Of a DNA stretch of 6,080 nucleotides, positions 1 to 4,789 are shown piece by piece. The DNA is taken from assembly GCA_902495985.1 (NCBI GenBank), contig CABUZF010000079.1, positions 1-6,080 on the forward strand. Direction: 5' to 3'. A model generated the notes under the pieces. It had not been told where the DNA came from and did no database searches. It was given only the letters and a program-made list of their open reading frames with translations. The position numbers and the translations under genes were made by a program. The DNA comes from an uncultured Collinsella sp. (GTDB lineage: Bacteria; Actinomycetota; Coriobacteriia; Coriobacteriales; Coriobacteriaceae). Within the stretch, counting starts at the first letter, position 1. Every line of letters begins with the position of its first letter.

Positions 1-356
1 CCCGCGCCCGTGCCGCCGCTGCGCCCGCGCCTGCACCGAGCGATGCCTCGGCCTATGCGAGCAATATCATCAACGCCACGCCGCAGCTGCCGGCCTATGT
101 CCTGCGCCCCGAGAGCTATGACGACGTGGAGACCGTGGTGCGCCGCGTACGCACCAAGCAGCCTGTCGCACTGATTTTTGTGGGCGTACGCACCGAAGTT
201 GCCAAGCGCGTCTTGGACTTCTCTTACGGCTTTGCCTGTGGTCTGGGCGCCACGGTCAAGGAGGTAGGCGACCGCGTGTTCATGGTGCTGCCCGCCGGCT
301 GCGAGGTCAAAGATTCCGATCTCAAGAAGCTTCGTGCCGACGGCTACCTTAAGTAA
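1..356 (+). CDS. sepF: SepF cell-division protein, C-terminal part (5' end outside window)
   Basis: The frame is open from the first complete codon (position 3) to TAA at 354-356, giving 117 residues with no start, so the gene begins upstream. SepF is a membrane-binding FtsZ partner that links the Z-ring to the membrane and aligns FtsZ filaments. The first ~20 visible residues are an Ala/Pro-rich linker, typical between the N-terminal amphipathic helix (not visible) and the core. The core follows: YVLRPESYDD, then a stretch with KQPVALIFVGV, then AKRVLDFSYGFACGLGATV and the closing strand VGDRVFMVLPAG, matching the SepF (YlmF/DUF552) fold in order. The C-terminus carries an extra tail rich in Lys/Asp. 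It lies 21 nt upstream of a yggT homologue and, with divIVA downstream, reproduces the ylmF-ylmG-divIVA order of Gram-positive division clusters. Family call is firm; only the N-terminus is missing. Confidence 0.93.
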   Translation, partial: RARAAAAPAPAPSDASAYASNIINATPQLPAYVLRPESYDDVETVVRRVRTKQPVALIFVGVRTEVAKRVLDFSYGFACGLGATVKEVGDRVFMVLPAGCEVKDSDLKKLRADGYLK

Positions 357-365
357 AGACAAGAC

Positions 366-371
366 GAGGAG
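366..371 (+). promoter_or_regulatory. Ribosome binding site that decides the yggT start
   Basis: GAGGAG sits 6 nt upstream of ATC 378 and 84 nt upstream of the first ATG in frame. Its spacing fits ATC 378 and not ATG 456, which has no purine-rich motif at proper distance (it lies inside sequence encoding a membrane helix). It is the main reason for choosing a non-AUG start. Confidence 0.6.
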
Positions 372-377
372 ATCCCC

Positions 378-659
378 ATCAACATCTACACTATCGTCCA
401 ACTGGTCAACACGCTGTTCAACTTCTATTCCACGCTCATTGTCGTCTACTGCTTTATGACGTGGATTCCCATGAAGCAGGGTGGTTTGCTTCAGGATATT
501 GCCGCGGTGCTTGATAGCGTGTGCGGTCCGTGGCTCAACCTGTTCCGTCGTTTCATCCCGCCGATGGGCGGTATCGATTTTTCGCCGGTCGTTGCGATTA
601 TTGCGTTGCAGTTGGTGCAGAGGCTGGTTCTGCAGCTTCTTATAGGTATACTCGTATAG
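378..659 (+). CDS. yggT: YggT-family (YlmG-like) small membrane protein, probable ATC start
   Basis: The reading frame runs from the codon after the sepF stop to TAG at 657-659. No ATG, GTG or TTG occurs before ATG 456, yet homologous-looking sequence begins well before it. GAGGAG at 366-371 is a good ribosome binding site 6 nt before ATC 378, giving a 93-residue product beginning (M)NIYTIVQLVNTLF. Helix 1 spans about residues 4-26 and helix 2 about 70-92. Between them sits the family signature PWLNLFRRFIPPMGGIDFSP (about 51-70). Starting at ATG 456 would give 67 aa and lose helix 1, so I prefer ATC. YggT/YlmG proteins are small integral membrane proteins whose genes cluster with sepF and divIVA; their exact role is unsettled, with links to division, osmotic stress and, in plastids, nucleoid distribution. 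Probably co-transcribed with sepF. Family is firm; the start codon is inference. Confidence 0.85.
   Translation: MNIYTIVQLVNTLFNFYSTLIVVYCFMTWIPMKQGGLLQDIAAVLDSVCGPWLNLFRRFIPPMGGIDFSPVVAIIALQLVQRLVLQLLIGILV
645..652 (+). promoter_or_regulatory. Candidate divIVA promoter -10 (GGTATACT)
   Basis: TATACT at 647-652 matches the TATAAT consensus at five of six positions and lies in the last codons of yggT, 68 nt upstream of the divIVA start. A second, weaker hexamer TATAGA follows at 655-660. No good -35 box is seen at 16-18 nt spacing (CTGGTT at 624-629). It suggests divIVA can be transcribed separately from sepF-yggT. GG directly precedes the hexamer, as at the two other candidate -10 elements at 4722 and 5571. 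Confidence 0.4.
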
Positions 660-720
660 AACTGACTTAGTAACTTACGTCGGGCGTGTAGCGCCGAGGC
701 GATGAAAAAGGAGACTTGTT

Positions 721-1395
721 ATGGCTATTACCCCTGCAGACATCCAGGCTCAGACTTTCTCTGAGGCCAAGCGTGGCTACGATCCTGCCGAGGTCGACGT
801 CTTCTTGGAGACGCTGTCCTCTGAGGTTGACGCTATGCTCGCTAAGATCGTCGACCTTAAGGGTCGTCTGACTGCTACCGAGCAGCAGCTTGCCGATGCG
901 CAGGCTCAGCTTGCCCAGGCTCAGGATGCCCCCGCCCAGGCCGTTCCTGCCGCCCCCGTGGCTGCTCCCGCCCCTGACTTCTCCGCTCAGGAGCGCCAGA
1001 TTTCCGCTGCCCTGATCGCTGCCCAGCAGACCGCTGAGACCATCGTCAACGATGCCAATGAGAACGCTGAGCGTATTCGCAACGAGGCTGACGCTAAGGC
1101 CCGCGAGGTTATCCGCCAGGCTCTGACCGAAAAGCAGGCCGAGCTCGAGGAGATCGATCGTCTCAAGGCTTCTCGTGAGGAGTTCAAGGCCGAGTATCTC
1201 AAGCTCATCCAGCACTTTATGGACGATGCCCAGAACTCCTTCCCGGCCGACCTCATGGCCTCCACGCCGGTCGGTTCTGCCGCTTCTCCTGCGGTGACTG
1301 TTCCCGCCGAGCCGCTGCCCGTTGCTGACCCGGTTGTCCCTGTGGCCGATCCTTTCGCCCCGATCGACAACTTTGCCGCTGACGACCTGGACTAA
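721..1395 (+). CDS. divIVA: DivIVA-family polar/septal coiled-coil protein
   Basis: A 224-residue DivIVA homologue. Members bind negatively curved membrane at septa and poles and recruit division, wall-growth or chromosome-anchoring partners. Residues 1-30 form the conserved lipid-binding domain (MAITPADIQAQTFSEAKRGY then DPAEVDVFLE). Arg18 of the Bacillus Phe17-Arg18 hook is present, but residue 17 is Lys, as in the KRGY motif of actinobacterial Wag31. A first coiled coil covers about 31-68, a Pro/Ala-rich flexible linker about 69-88, a second long coiled coil about 89-172, and a low-complexity Pro/Ala/Val/Asp tail the rest. Length is within the family range (Bacillus 164, Wag31 about 260). 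AAAAAGGAG at 705-713 lies 7 nt before ATG 721. A strong terminator follows directly. No ylmH-like RNA-binding gene separates yggT and divIVA, unlike the Bacillus order. The antisense frame that is open over this gene is a codon-bias shadow. Confidence 0.95.
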   Translation: MAITPADIQAQTFSEAKRGYDPAEVDVFLETLSSEVDAMLAKIVDLKGRLTATEQQLADAQAQLAQAQDAPAQAVPAAPVAAPAPDFSAQERQISAALIAAQQTAETIVNDANENAERIRNEADAKAREVIRQALTEKQAELEEIDRLKASREEFKAEYLKLIQHFMDDAQNSFPADLMASTPVGSAASPAVTVPAEPLPVADPVVPVADPFAPIDNFAADDLD

Positions 1396-1421
1396 CATTC
1401 GGCCTGCAATTTAGTGCCTAG

Positions 1422-1452
1422 AAAGGACCCGCAGCTTGCGGGTCCTTTTTTT
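1422..1452 (+). terminator. Intrinsic terminator of divIVA
   Basis: A perfect 12-bp stem (1422-1433 with 1437-1448, AAAGGACCCGCA pairing TGCGGGTCCTTT) closes a 3-nt loop and runs into seven T (1446-1452). It starts 27 nt after the divIVA stop. The A-run on the 5' arm means it could also act weakly on the opposite strand. Confidence 0.93.
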
Positions 1453-1477
1453 ATGACTGTGCCGTGGCGCGCAACAT

Positions 1478-1515
1478 AAAAAACCGAGCCCTGCACATAA
1501 TGGCGCAGAGCTCGG
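1478..1515 (-). terminator. Intrinsic terminator of the nitroreductase gene (- strand)
   Basis: Read on the - strand: GCTCGG at 1510-1515 pairs with CCGAGC at 1484-1489, and GCAG 1505-1508 pairs with CTGC 1491-1494, with one mismatch between the two helices and a 10-nt loop. Six A at 1478-1483 give a U6 tail on the - strand transcript. It lies 48 nt past the stop of the nitroreductase gene. With the divIVA terminator it forms a convergent pair that insulates the two units. Confidence 0.85.
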
Positions 1516-1563
1516 CGAACGGGTGAGCGGTCAAGGGTAGGTTTTAAGGCATGTCCTAAAAAT

Positions 1564-2094
1564 CTACTTGAGGAGGAAGTCGGGGAGGGGAATGGTGCGG
1601 GCCTCGCGATGCTCGGGATCGGCGATGTGGTCGGCAGGATAGCCACAGACGAGCATGTGATAGGGATAGGCGCCCTCGGGCAGGTTGAACTGCTCCTGTG
1701 CCACCTCAGGCTTAAAATGGCATACCCAGCACGTTCCCAGGCCCTGCTCGGTGGCCTCCATCATCATCTGATCGCAGACGATCGAAGTATCGATGGCACT
1801 CGAGTTCATCTGATCATACGGGCGCACCCAAGCATCATCGGTAACGCTGCAAATAAGGAAGACAAGCGGAGCCCCAAAGATAGATCCATCACGAGCAAAC
1901 CGAGGTTGACAAGCAGCAGCCTTCTCCAGAAGCTCAGGCGTATCCAACACCATCACACGAGAAGGATGATTATTGCAAGCAGAAGGAGCAATACGCCCAG
2001 CCTCAACAATGGCATCCACCACAGCCTGCTCCACAGCCCGATCTTCAAACTCACGACAAGAATAACGAGAACGGGCCAGATCCAAATATCCCAT
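1564..2094 (-). CDS. Nitroreductase-family flavoprotein
   Basis: A 176-residue member of the FMN-dependent nitroreductase superfamily, which uses NAD(P)H to reduce nitro compounds, quinones or similar acceptors in the cytosol. The N-terminal FMN-phosphate motif is RSRYSCREF (residues 8-16). The second conserved stretch APSACNNHPSRVMVL (36-50) matches the family's APSA-N-QPW region. GLGTCWV (118-124) is the usual glycine-rich core strand, and HMLVCGYPAD (146-155) the final conserved strand. The size fits the short subfamily. The frame stays open upstream to 2157, but ATG 2094 is chosen because the GGAGGG ribosome site at 2107-2102 lies 7 nt before it and homology begins there. Codons in the first half are mostly T-ending, and in the last third mostly C/G-ending, which is unusual within one gene. 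Natural substrate cannot be told from sequence. It appears to be a single-gene unit. Confidence 0.88.
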   Translation of the reverse strand: MGYLDLARSRYSCREFEDRAVEQAVVDAIVEAGRIAPSACNNHPSRVMVLDTPELLEKAAACQPRFARDGSIFGAPLVFLICSVTDDAWVRPYDQMNSSAIDTSIVCDQMMMEATEQGLGTCWVCHFKPEVAQEQFNLPEGAYPYHMLVCGYPADHIADPEHREARTIPLPDFLLK

Positions 2095-2376
2095 AACCAA
2101 ACCCTCCAAAGTCAGCAAATCAATCCAAAGTAAAACAAAAGGTACCCAGAGCCCCATCCAGCCAAACGCCCATCACCGCCCCAAAGTATCCAATCGGGCA
2201 TAAAAGGTCGCATCGGCCAAGTCCCCATCGCATTCTAGCTATCAGCCAAGGTTCCCAATGGTGGTACGTAAGGGAGCGGGCCCGACCACTAATACCTTTT
2301 GAACGACTCTGCTTGCAGCTGGAGTGAAAAAGGTATTAGTGGTCGGGCCCGCGACCGGTGGGATACGTGCCCCCAA
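2095..2376. other. Gene-free spacer between nitroreductase and phosphate operon
   Basis: No reading frame with a ribosome site is seen on either strand. The part next to the nitroreductase gene (about 2108-2230) is rich in A and C on the + strand and should contain that gene's promoter, but no convincing -35/-10 pair is seen; GGTACCTT on the - strand at 2146-2139 is the best weak -10. The main feature is the perfect inverted repeat described separately. Confidence 0.6.
2276..2352. repeat. Perfect 25-bp inverted repeat with 27-nt loop
   Basis: The arm at 2276-2300 (beginning GCGGGCCCGACC, ending ACCTTTT) is an exact reverse complement of 2328-2352. The 27-nt loop contains a small self-complementary CTGC-TT-GCAG at 2309-2318. 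The right arm can also fold locally as GGTCG (2341-2345) with CGACC (2352-2356). It lies 24 nt past the stop of the DUF47 gene on the - strand, so it would form a long 3' stem on the pit-DUF47 transcript and may terminate or protect it. There is no long T-tract after either full stem, so it is not a textbook intrinsic terminator. A dispersed palindromic element is the alternative. Confidence 0.9.
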
Positions 2377-3000
2377 TTAACTGTTCTTCATGACAATCGA
2401 ATCCACAACATCGGCCACATTCTCGCAGCAGTCGGCGCAGTACTCCAGGAAGGCGTAGACGTCACGCCAAGCGATGACCTCGAGCGGATCCTTGCCGTTA
2501 ACGTGCAGGTTGCGCATGGCGTTGATGTAGAGCTCGTCGGCCTCGGACTCGATGGTGTTGATCTGGATGACCAGCTCGCGCAGCGTTTTGGACTTGCGGT
2601 AGTTGGGAAGCTCGACCATCAGGTCTTTCATGGCGCGGCAGGCGTCAGTCACCTTGTGGGCGATGACGATGGCGTCGGGATGGATGCTCTGAATGTTGGT
2701 GAAGTAGACGCGCTGCACGACGCCCTCAATACGGTCGAGCACGGTGTCGAGCGCGCAGCTCATCAGATCCAGATCCTCGCGCTCGAGCGGGGTGATAAAG
2801 GCGGTGAGCAGGGCGTCTTCGAGCTCGTGGTGCTTCTTGTCTGCCGCATGCTCAATCGCATGCATCTTATTGAGCATGTCGTGAATCTGCGCGGGATCGA
2901 AGTTCTCAAAAATCTTGGTGAGCAGCTCTGCGGCCTGGACGGCGAGGTCGGCGCAAGCGACGTAGTTGTCAAAGTAGAACGAATCGGGTTTCTTTGCCAT
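2377..3000 (-). CDS. DUF47/PhoU-like phosphate transport accessory protein
   Basis: A 207-residue helical protein of the DUF47 family (TIGR00153, Pit accessory/PhoU-like). Such proteins resemble PhoU and are thought to regulate or support the PiT transporter encoded next to them, probably as a cytosolic metal-binding helix bundle. Visible signatures are IEHAADKKHHEL (residues 48-59) in the first half, the family hallmark ITPLEREDL (about 69-77), the second acidic motif IESEADEL (about 149-156), and the C-terminal DPLEVIAWRDVYAFLEYCAD followed by CCENVADVVDSI. The two E/D-rich motifs correspond to the metal-binding helices of PhoU. GAAAGGA at 3014-3008 is 7 nt before ATG 3000. It is the second gene of a pit-DUF47 operon, 67 nt after pit; the spacer has a short GTCC-ATCC-GGAC hairpin (3042-3053). 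Family call is strong; regulatory role is by analogy. Confidence 0.92.
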   Translation of the reverse strand: MAKKPDSFYFDNYVACADLAVQAAELLTKIFENFDPAQIHDMLNKMHAIEHAADKKHHELEDALLTAFITPLEREDLDLMSCALDTVLDRIEGVVQRVYFTNIQSIHPDAIVIAHKVTDACRAMKDLMVELPNYRKSKTLRELVIQINTIESEADELYINAMRNLHVNGKDPLEVIAWRDVYAFLEYCADCCENVADVVDSIVMKNS

Positions 3001-3067
3001 GGGTGGGTCCTTTCGAGGCGAAGACGGGTGGGCGAGGTATTGCGGTCCGGATGGACGCTCAGCGTGG

Positions 3068-4117
3068 CTAGAGGAACATCATGAACAGCTTGGCCATGAC
3101 AAAGCTGATGAGTCCGCAGGCGGGGAAGGTGAAGAACCAGGTGAACATCATGTCCTTGACGACTCCGAAGTTGATGGCCGAGAGGCGCTTGACGGCACCG
3201 ACGCCCATGATGGCGCAGGTTTTGATGTGGGTGGAGGACACGGGGATGCCGGTAAGGGTGGCAAGCAGCAGGTTCGCGGCGCCCGCGAGGTCGGCGGAGA
3301 AGCCCTGATACTTCTCGAGCTTAACCATGCTCTGGCCGACGGACTTGATGATGCGCTCACCGCCCACGCTGGTACCGATACCCATAGTGGCCGAGCACAG
3401 CAGCATAATCCAGATGGGGATGCCGGCATCGCCGACGCTCGTCTGGCCGTTTGCGAAGGCTACGCCTAAAAAGAGCACGCCGATGAACTTCTGTCCATCC
3501 TGCGCACCGTGCATAAAGCTCATGGCCGCAGCGCTCGCGATCTGAGCGTATTTAAAGAAGACGTTGGCACGTCGCCTGTTGGCGGCGGCAAACAGAATCG
3601 AGACGAGTTTGCACAGGATCCAGCCCATGACAAAGCCCAGACCGATGGAGAGCGCCAGGCCGTAGATGACCTTCATCCACTCGTGGACGTTGACGCTGCT
3701 CGCGCCGCCGAGGGCGATAGCGGCACCGGTCAGGCCGGCGATAAGGCTGTGGCTTTGCGAGGTGGGGATACCAAAACGCGACGCTGTGGCGCCGTAGACG
3801 ACGATGGAGAACAGCGCCGCGCAGAGGCACGCGAGCGCCATGGTGCTGTTTCCGCCAAAATCGACGATATGTGAGATGGTGTTGGCGACGCTCGCGTTAA
3901 AGTGCGTCATGATGAGCACGCCGAGGAAGTTGAATGCGGCGCTCATGAGAATGGCGGCGCGGGCGGGCATGCAACGCGTAGTGACGCAGGTCGCGATGGC
4001 GTTGGGCGCGTCGGTCCATCCATTGACGAAGATGGCGCCCAACGCGAGGATCACGGTGACGGCAAGGACTGGGTTCGACACAATTTGGCCGAGGAAGGTT
4101 GAGAACGTTACGTCCAT
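3068..4117 (-). CDS. pit: PiT-family inorganic phosphate transporter
   Basis: A 349-residue integral membrane protein of the PiT family (TC 2.A.20), which takes up inorganic phosphate, often as a metal-phosphate or with a cation. It shows the internal inverted duplication of the family. Repeat 1 has NGWTDAPNAIATCVTTR (32-48) and GIPTSQSHSLIAG (116-128). Repeat 2 has FMHGAQDGQKFIGV (201-214) and GIPVSSTHIKTCAIMGVG (290-307). The Asp of each signature (Asp36, Asp207) is kept, while the adjacent Asn of the common GxND motif is Thr35 and Gln206, a variant I associate with a Firmicutes/Actinobacteria subfamily. A short basic loop NRRRANVFFKY (180-190) joins the halves, without the large cytosolic loop of eukaryotic or E. 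coli forms. About ten hydrophobic helices are visible. ATG 4117 is the only standard start downstream of an in-frame stop at 4150-4148; its ribosome site (GAGAAAG, about 4132-4126) is weak. First gene of the phosphate operon. Confidence 0.93.
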   Translation of the reverse strand: MDVTFSTFLGQIVSNPVLAVTVILALGAIFVNGWTDAPNAIATCVTTRCMPARAAILMSAAFNFLGVLIMTHFNASVANTISHIVDFGGNSTMALACLCAALFSIVVYGATASRFGIPTSQSHSLIAGLTGAAIALGGASSVNVHEWMKVIYGLALSIGLGFVMGWILCKLVSILFAAANRRRANVFFKYAQIASAAAMSFMHGAQDGQKFIGVLFLGVAFANGQTSVGDAGIPIWIMLLCSATMGIGTSVGGERIIKSVGQSMVKLEKYQGFSADLAGAANLLLATLTGIPVSSTHIKTCAIMGVGAVKRLSAINFGVVKDMMFTWFFTFPACGLISFVMAKLFMMFL

Positions 4118-4147
4118 ATATGGGCTTTCTCGAAGTTTGCAGACACG

Positions 4148-4179
4148 TTACAAAAACATGATAAATCGTATCACCTCCT
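4148..4179 (-). promoter_or_regulatory. pit leader: perfect Shine-Dalgarno match, extended -10-like element and 3-codon ORF
   Basis: On the - strand AGGAGGTGAT (4179-4170) is a ten-base complement to the usual 16S rRNA 3' end, but it lies over 50 nt from the pit start. It is followed by ATG TTT TTG TAA (4159-4148), a three-codon ORF, with 14 nt between AGGAGG and ATG, longer than ideal. TGATACGAT at 4173-4165 fits an extended -10 (TGn plus 4/6 of TATAAT), which would place transcription start near 4158 and leave the Shine-Dalgarno motif untranscribed. Either reading is possible; they exclude one another unless transcription starts further up. Confidence 0.35.
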
Positions 4180-4247
4180 ACGGGTTTCTTTGCCGAGTTC
4201 TGATGGGAGAAGTAATTTTTTGGCACTAAAATTGAATATTAGCCCTG

Positions 4248-4276
4248 TTGACCGTGGGTGTTCTTTTTGCTATCAC
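4248..4276 (+). promoter_or_regulatory. Candidate promoter for the 112-aa gene
   Basis: TTGACC at 4248-4253 (5/6 of TTGACA) and TATCAC at 4271-4276 (4/6 of TATAAT) are separated by exactly 17 nt. Transcription would start near 4283, giving a leader of about 84 nt before ATG 4367. It is the best -35/-10 pair in the window. Confidence 0.5.
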
Positions 4277-4366
4277 GCCATGCGGACACGCGCGTTCGCT
4301 CCGACACTCCAAAACCACAGTCTGTTCGCTTTACAACATGCAAACATGCGTTCGATAATAGGAGAC

Positions 4367-4705
4367 ATGGAATATCGACAGACAGATGGCAAAACTCGGC
4401 GCGTGCACAAGCAGTATGTGGACGTCGTGGCTCGCATCCTCGCGGGCGGACAGGTCGTGCCGGTCACCGTCTGCTGGGTCGACGGTCGTTGCTTTACGAT
4501 TGACGAGATTGTCTCGACCGCTGGGTTTGGCCTGACGGTTCACGGCATCCGTACGGCAACCTATAAGGTGCGTTTTGGCGGGCACGCGACCGAGTTGTAT
4601 CTGGAGGACCAGACGCGCGAACGACCAGATGGCTCGCAGGCCCACCTGATGCGTTGGTGGGTGTGGGCATTCGACCGTACGCTTGAGGGCGAGCGCCGTA
4701 GGTAA
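4367..4705 (+). CDS. Conserved-looking small protein of unknown function (112 aa)
   Basis: I do not firmly recognise this gene. The product is basic at its N-terminus (KTRRVHK) and then strongly beta-like: VVPVTVCWVDGRCFTIDEIV (residues 30-49), a glycine-rich turn, then ATYKVRFGGHATELYLED (64-81), and a Trp-rich strand MRWWVWAFD (95-103). This order (PV-x-W-x-G-x-x-F-x-I-x-x-I, then Y-x-V-x-x-G-x-x-x-ELYL, then a Trp strand) resembles small barrel domains of the DUF6504 type, offered only as a weak resemblance. No signal peptide or membrane helix is seen. ATG 4367 is chosen because it follows AGGAG (4360-4364), although only 2 nt separate them; the in-frame ATG 4346 and GTG 4403 are alternatives with no ribosome site. 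Codon use fits the neighbours. It is transcribed away from pit and has its own candidate promoter. Confidence 0.72.
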   Translation: MEYRQTDGKTRRVHKQYVDVVARILAGGQVVPVTVCWVDGRCFTIDEIVSTAGFGLTVHGIRTATYKVRFGGHATELYLEDQTRERPDGSQAHLMRWWVWAFDRTLEGERRR

Positions 4706-4721
4706 GGACGCACGGCGTTCG

Positions 4722-4729
4722 GGTACAAT
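4722..4729 (+). promoter_or_regulatory. Candidate -10 for the BI-1 gene (GGTACAAT)
   Basis: TACAAT at 4724-4729 matches TATAAT at five of six positions, 60 nt before the BI-1 start and 18 nt after the stop of the preceding gene. There is no recognisable -35 at 16-18 nt. Predicted transcription start is near 4736, just upstream of the hairpin at 4752-4775. Confidence 0.42.
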
Positions 4730-4751
4730 GACAGGAATCTTGTCAGCTACT

Positions 4752-4775
4752 GCGCCGTTATTTGTGGCGCTTTTT
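4752..4775 (+). terminator. Short terminator-like hairpin in the BI-1 leader
   Basis: GCGCC (4752-4756) pairs with GGCGC (4766-4770) around a 9-nt loop and is followed by five T (4771-4775). The T-run abuts the GAAAGGA ribosome site (4776-4782) of the BI-1 gene. It may end read-through from the 112-aa gene, or act as an attenuator because it lies downstream of the candidate BI-1 -10. The stem is only 5 bp, so efficiency is doubtful. Confidence 0.5.
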
Positions 4776-4789
4776 GAAAGGACGAACCT

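Larger units (their letters stand above)
4118..4366. other. Divergent intergenic region between pit and the 112-aa gene
   Basis: This region must hold promoters for both directions. It is AT-richer around 4200-4245. On the + strand TTGACC/TATCAC is a good promoter pair. On the - strand AGGAGGTGAT (4179-4170) overlaps an extended -10-like TGATACGAT. No riboswitch fold or Pho-box-like array of direct repeats was recognised by eye. Confidence 0.55.

Noticed and set aside
3..659. SepF-YggT fusion by read-through of TAA 354-356, since both frames are the same
   Set aside because: A good ribosome site lies between them and each part matches a complete separate family. Shared frame is a one-in-three chance event.
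667..1398. Long open frame antisense to divIVA (243 codons)
   Set aside because: It is a shadow of the strong codon bias in the coiled-coil gene. The product is low-complexity Gly/Leu/Ser/Arg, and its start has no ribosome site. DivIVA homology on the + strand is unambiguous.
2256..2300. A T-box-like GGTGGTAC followed by a GC hairpin and TTTT on the + strand
   Set aside because: The canonical T-box continues CCGCG, which is absent here. No + strand gene follows, since the next genes are on the - strand, and no stem I specifier loop was seen upstream. The hairpin belongs to the 25-bp inverted repeat.
2265..2368. TACGT on both sides of the inverted repeat (2265-2269 and 2364-2368) as a target-site duplication
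   Set aside because: The two copies lie 6 and 11 nt from the repeat ends, not directly abutting, and a 5-bp match at such distances is expected by chance.
2299..3469. Open + strand frames antisense to DUF47 and pit (2299-3084 and 2999-3469)
   Set aside because: Both are complements of well-conserved genes. Their products are His/Asp/Gly-rich without family features, and the first starts inside the loop of the inverted repeat.
4190..4366. Extending the 112-aa gene upstream to ATG 4190 (171 codons)
   Set aside because: The added segment crosses the best promoter in the window, has no ribosome site, and encodes a sequence unlike the well-structured remainder.
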